From Bog-950 sp964493695 (GTDB taxonomy: Bacteria; Bacteroidota; Bacteroidia; Chitinophagales; LD1), in assembly GCA_964493695.1 (NCBI GenBank), contig CAZBPG010000006.1:1-64000 (forward strand): a stretch of 64,000 bases of DNA, in the 5' to 3' direction. Position numbers and translations under genes: made by a program. Every line of letters begins with the position of its first letter. The stretch's first letter is position 1. The notes under the pieces were generated by a model that was given only the letters and a program-made list of their open reading frames with translations, was not told the origin of the DNA and did no database searches. Shown in pieces: positions 60,421-64,000 of this stretch.

Positions 60421-61827
60421 ATGTTTTTTGATGTACGGAAACTATTTAAGCCGGGTGGTAAGTATAACCCCCTTCCTTCATCGTTGTTGGAGGAGTATAA
60501 TAAGCACCGTCCACTCGGTCCGCAGAAATACGCCTGCTATGCACCTTTCAAAAGCATCTACTTTGGACACCACGGAAAGGCAAATGCGTGTTGTTATAAT
60601 CGAAACCACATTTTAGGGGAATATCCTAAGCAATCTATAAGAGAGATCTGGTTTGGAGCAGAGGCAGAAAAACTACGGGAGCATATTATTCATAACGATT
60701 TTTCATTGGGTTGCGGAAGTTGCCAGCATCATCTATTAGCCAGCAATTTTGATGCTGTAAAAGCCAAGCAATATGATGAGCGGGTAATGAATACTAATAA
60801 ATACCCAAGTGTAATGGAGTTTGAACTGAGCAATGTCTGCAATCTTGAATGTGAAATGTGTAGTGGCGATTTTTCTTCGCTTATTCGCGCTAAACGCGAA
60901 AAACTTCCTCCGCTTGAAATGTCCTATGATAATAGTTTCGTTGATCAGTTAGAAGAGTTTATCCCTTATCTGGAAGAAGTGAAGTTTTATGGAGGAGAAC
61001 CTTTCTTGATTGAAATTTACTACGAAATATGGGAGCGGATTAAAAAAATAAATCCTGCTGTCAGAATATCGGTTCAAACGAATGCCACAGTTTTGAATAG
61101 CCGTATTAAAGAACTTTTGGAGAAAACCAGATTTCATATCAACGTTTCGTTCGATTCGCTAAATAAAACGACCTACGAACAAATTCGTAAAAATGCAGAT
61201 TTTGAAAGATCATTCGAAAACATCAAATATTTTCAGAGTTACTGTAAATCCAAGAACACTTTTTTCGGAATTTCTGTTTGTGCCATGCAGCAGAACTGGA
61301 GAGAGATGCCGGATTTTATCACTTTCTGCAACAACCTGGATGTACCGGTTTACTTCCATACAGTATTTTATCCTCTTCACTGTGCCATTCGTAGCATGAG
61401 CGAAGATGAACTTACTGAAATCATTAGTTATTATTCATCGTTTGATTTTCCTGAAACTACTGCTGTGCAGAAGAAAAATAAAAAACATTTTTTCGATTTT
61501 GTGAATCAGGTAAAGGCATGGAAGAAAATTTCCGTAACGGTAAGAGCCAGAAAAAAACCGCAGAATATTGATGACGTGATAGCACTACTGGTTAGGCATA
61601 TCAGGGATGATGAAATTTTGTCAGAAGATACTAAAGCACAAAAAGTGGAAACTATCACTCGAAAAATTAAAGAGATGGAATCAAACCTTGACGTTTCTTT
61701 ACTTAATGAAACAATAAAAAAAGTTGACATCTCCGATCCTTCTATATTTGACAATTGGATATCTTCAATTGAAAAATTACCGGTAAGCGAGTTAGCATTA
61801 TCAACAAAAGCTACATTCAAAGAGTAA
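60421..61827 (+). CDS. twitch-domain radical SAM protein
   Basis: A 468-aa radical SAM enzyme. The 4Fe-4S site CxxxCxxC is at C140, C144 and C147 (SNVCNLECEMC). N-terminal to it, cysteines C39, C57, C58, C98 and C101 with the surrounding HGKANACCYN and LGCGSCQHHL look like the SPASM/twitch auxiliary cluster, placed before the radical SAM core in the N-terminal twitch family. The part after residue 320 is helical and unrecognised. Reaction is not known; radical SAM enzymes in such operons modify peptides or sugars. Confidence 0.85.
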   Translation: MFFDVRKLFKPGGKYNPLPSSLLEEYNKHRPLGPQKYACYAPFKSIYFGHHGKANACCYNRNHILGEYPKQSIREIWFGAEAEKLREHIIHNDFSLGCGSCQHHLLASNFDAVKAKQYDERVMNTNKYPSVMEFELSNVCNLECEMCSGDFSSLIRAKREKLPPLEMSYDNSFVDQLEEFIPYLEEVKFYGGEPFLIEIYYEIWERIKKINPAVRISVQTNATVLNSRIKELLEKTRFHINVSFDSLNKTTYEQIRKNADFERSFENIKYFQSYCKSKNTFFGISVCAMQQNWREMPDFITFCNNLDVPVYFHTVFYPLHCAIRSMSEDELTEIISYYSSFDFPETTAVQKKNKKHFFDFVNQVKAWKKISVTVRARKKPQNIDDVIALLVRHIRDDEILSEDTKAQKVETITRKIKEMESNLDVSLLNETIKKVDISDPSIFDNWISSIEKLPVSELALSTKATFKE

Positions 61828-61833
61828 TGAGGA

Positions 61834-63033
61834 ATGAGTGGGAATAAATTCGTCTTTGCTGCATGTGGTGCTAAAGAGCATATAGATACACTGCACTTTT
61901 CTTTGCGTTATCTGAAACATTTTTCCATCAATGAGATTATAGTAGTCACAGATTCTTCGCGCAACGAAATCCCGGTTTTGTTTGAGAACGTTGTTGATGT
62001 AGAAACCCCTCAGCATTTCACCAATCATCAGGCAAGTATTTATCTAAAAACCGGTTTACATAAATTTCTTCCTAAGGGATACTCTTATTGCTATCTGGAT
62101 ACCGATGTCATTGCTTTGAATGAGGAATGCGATGATATCTTTAACTATAAAAAAGGAGTTATCACATTTGCTCCGGACCACTGCAACTTACCCGCCTTCA
62201 GTCCAAGTGCCGTAAAATGTGATTGTGACAAAAAGAACAAAAAGGATATTGAAGAACTTGAATCTCTCATGGACAAGTATGATCCTGCCAGAAAGTTGAA
62301 AGATCCGGTGATGGAAAAGAAAAAAAGAGCGCTCATCAAAAAGTTTGAGGTTATCAAACAGAGCAAGCTCGATTACTTTTTTCTGGTGATTCGCTTTTTG
62401 ACGACCATCAAAAAATTCAAACTGGATGATGATACTTTCTATGACCGCGCCAAAAAAGTTTGGGTGGATAAGGAGGGACAGGTAATTATTACACCGGCCG
62501 AAAACATGTTTAAGGATATTGAGAAGAACTCACACTGGCGCTGGAATCAATTAAACCGGAGGTGGTATGGTCCGGATGGGAAAGATGTCTACAATTTAAA
62601 ATGTCCTCATTTAGCCGAGTATATCTACAACCGGTTCGGCATTGAGGTGAAAGACAAAAACTTTCAGCACTGGAACGGAGGTGTTTTTTTGTTTGATGAC
62701 TCAAGTCATGAATTTATGGAAGCATGGTTTAGTAAAACAATGCAGATTTTTACATGGCCTGAATGGATGACACGGGACCAGGGAACTTTGATAGCAACCG
62801 TTTGGGAGTTTGGATTACAGAACAATCCGGTGCTGCCTCAAAAATTCAATTTCATTGCCGACTATACCAGCCACCGCGTAATGATGGACGAGCAGGGTAA
62901 TTTTTCGGATGATGCTTTCAAAACCAAACTGCGACCGGCTCTTATTCATATCTACCACAACTTCGGCATGAAAGGCTGGGACATTTGGGATTATGTTGAA
63001 CAATTAGGGGCAGAGCTGCCTGCTGCTGTATGA
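61834..63033 (+). CDS. glycosyltransferase-like protein with a large insertion
   Basis: A 399-aa protein with a GT-A type outline: N-terminal FVFAACGAKEHIDTLHFSLR, INEIIVVTDSSRNEI, then YCYLDTDVIAL with a DxD metal site. A basic, helical insertion of about 150 residues (about 125-275) follows, then HWNGGVFLFDDSSHEFMEAW, and a closing ALIHIYHNFGMKGW. I read it as a nucleotide-sugar transferase; the insertion is not family-typical. The last four bases overlap the next gene (ATGA). Confidence 0.75.
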   Translation: MSGNKFVFAACGAKEHIDTLHFSLRYLKHFSINEIIVVTDSSRNEIPVLFENVVDVETPQHFTNHQASIYLKTGLHKFLPKGYSYCYLDTDVIALNEECDDIFNYKKGVITFAPDHCNLPAFSPSAVKCDCDKKNKKDIEELESLMDKYDPARKLKDPVMEKKKRALIKKFEVIKQSKLDYFFLVIRFLTTIKKFKLDDDTFYDRAKKVWVDKEGQVIITPAENMFKDIEKNSHWRWNQLNRRWYGPDGKDVYNLKCPHLAEYIYNRFGIEVKDKNFQHWNGGVFLFDDSSHEFMEAWFSKTMQIFTWPEWMTRDQGTLIATVWEFGLQNNPVLPQKFNFIADYTSHRVMMDEQGNFSDDAFKTKLRPALIHIYHNFGMKGWDIWDYVEQLGAELPAAV

Positions 63034-64000
63034 CAGAAAAAAGAAAGCGCATTGCATTTCAGATTTTCTTTGTCACTGTCTCGTTTATTGCTATTGAAGT
63101 AGCGCTTAGAAGTATGGGTTACCAGCCCGGAGACATCAAACCTAACTGGCTAAACTTTCATCCGGTGGATTCGCTTTACGTAATCAATGACTATTACACC
63201 AACAGCGAAGGAATTCTTGTTACGGACAGCAATTACTGGGCGAAAGAAAATGTGCATGTTAATGAAGCCGGGTTTCGCTCACCGGATTTTGCAGGACTTG
63301 ATTCAACCAAAAAGAAAATACTTTTTATTGGCGATAGTTTTACCTGGGGCATGAGTGCTAGTCCGGTTACCGGTCATTGCTTTACTGATTTAGTCCGTAA
63401 TGAAACACCTTATGAAATTATCAATACCGGTATTCCGGCTGCTGACCCGGTACAATATGAAGCACTGGCGCAGAAATACATCCCAGAACTTAAACCGGAT
63501 TATGTACTGGTCATGTTCTTTACAGGTAACGACCTGATGAAAGAGGATAGAAAAATTAATCCGGACGAGCCATTCTATTACTACACCAATGCCGGAGCAA
63601 TTCTGGCAGATATGGATGGTATTCATTTTAAAACGGCACAAGCCGCTTACAATTATTTTGTGAACGAAAAGTATTACCTGCATCAGCCAAAAAACATTTT
63701 TGAAAAAGTAGTTGCACAAAGTGCTGTTCTCTCCCGCTTGTACTCCGTCCGGTTCAGAATAAAGGAAAAACTAGCGTATGAAAGACTGATTAAGGATACG
63801 GGCATCACCAAAAAGTATCTGCGACAGATAAAGGAAGTTGCAGCACAACACAATGTGCCTTTGAAATTCGTGGTGATACCGGAGATAAAGGAGGCGGAAA
63901 TCTCAGTCGAAAAATATCGCCAAAAGTACATTGACCTGTTAGGAGATAGTATTTTAAAGGATGATTGGCTGATTCCGCAAAACAACAAATCGAACTTTAA
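63030..64000 (+). CDS. SGNH-hydrolase-like membrane-anchored protein (partial)
   Basis: An open frame of 323 codons starting with ATG at 63030 and running off the window end without stop. The N-terminus has a membrane or signal segment (RIAFQIFFVTVSFIAIEVAL). The GDS nucleophile block is KILFIGDSFTWGMSA (about residue 97), followed by GIPAADPVQYE and VLVMFFTGNDLMKED, the G and N blocks of the SGNH fold. Such proteins add or remove acyl groups on polysaccharides. It overlaps the glycosyltransferase-like gene by four bases, so it belongs to the same operon. Its C-terminal DxxH block lies outside. Confidence 0.85.
   Translation, partial: MTEKRKRIAFQIFFVTVSFIAIEVALRSMGYQPGDIKPNWLNFHPVDSLYVINDYYTNSEGILVTDSNYWAKENVHVNEAGFRSPDFAGLDSTKKKILFIGDSFTWGMSASPVTGHCFTDLVRNETPYEIINTGIPAADPVQYEALAQKYIPELKPDYVLVMFFTGNDLMKEDRKINPDEPFYYYTNAGAILADMDGIHFKTAQAAYNYFVNEKYYLHQPKNIFEKVVAQSAVLSRLYSVRFRIKEKLAYERLIKDTGITKKYLRQIKEVAAQHNVPLKFVVIPEIKEAEISVEKYRQKYIDLLGDSILKDDWLIPQNNKSNF

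Overview
The window is from a Bacteroidota genome, most likely a metagenome-assembled one. The evidence is the gliding-motility ABC transporter genes gldA-gldF-gldG, many secreted proteins ending in a type IX secretion (T9SS) sorting domain, FISUMP, YHYH, SprB-repeat and WG-repeat proteins, an eukaryote/archaeal-type glycyl-tRNA synthetase, and TAnnTTTG-like promoter boxes. Two runs of exactly 100 N (16421-16520 and 41156-41255) are scaffold gaps. Both are flanked by exact 55-base repeats, which points to a short-read assembly graph with k=55. The second gap is an artefact that splits one intact gene.

Layout. 1-3.5 kb: an RES-like gene fragment, glyS, a cytochrome P450. 3.5-9.8 kb: a small secreted protein, gldAFG, then a winged-helix/phosphoribosyltransferase regulator with a palindromic operator, then a DUF4340 gene. 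9.8-14.4 kb: glpD, a TPR protein, and a 21-bp palindromic tandem repeat array leading into an orphan gene. 14.7-20 kb: a seven-bladed-propeller T9SS protein followed by a mosaic of T9SS 3'-end copies interleaved with toxin-antitoxin (TA) modules. 20-28 kb: small protein, lipase, recA, a secreted esterase coupled to a 1201-aa SprB/PKD protein. 27.8-36.5 kb: metabolic and envelope genes (esterase, flavodoxin, amidase, acyltransferase, fatty acid hydroxylase, secreted orphans). 36.7-40.1 kb: an inverted-repeat array before a second orphan gene, then three TA modules, one with its toxin broken by a nonsense codon. 40-50.5 kb: SCP2 protein, secreted lipase, WG-repeat, BNR-like, FISUMP and YHYH proteins, SulP transporter, tRNA-Arg(CCU). 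50.7-56.4 kb: orphan helical protein, beta-helix lipoprotein, delta-60-repeat T9SS protein, lipoprotein. 56.6-64 kb: a tight operon of UbiA prenyltransferase, asparagine synthase, sugar epimerase, twitch-domain radical SAM enzyme, glycosyltransferase-like protein and SGNH-like protein running off the window end.

The strongest candidates for something undescribed are: (1) the 17.6-19.7 kb array in which orphan T9SS C-terminal-domain ends, their terminators and TA genes alternate; (2) the two repeat arrays (13.3 and 36.7 kb) that each sit just upstream of a leaderless-looking orphan gene; (3) the UbiA/AsnB/epimerase/radical-SAM/glycosyltransferase operon; and (4) the self-regulated winged-helix-PRTase gene placed between gldG and its usual kind of DUF4340 neighbour. 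All functional statements are from reading motifs and context; no database search was run.
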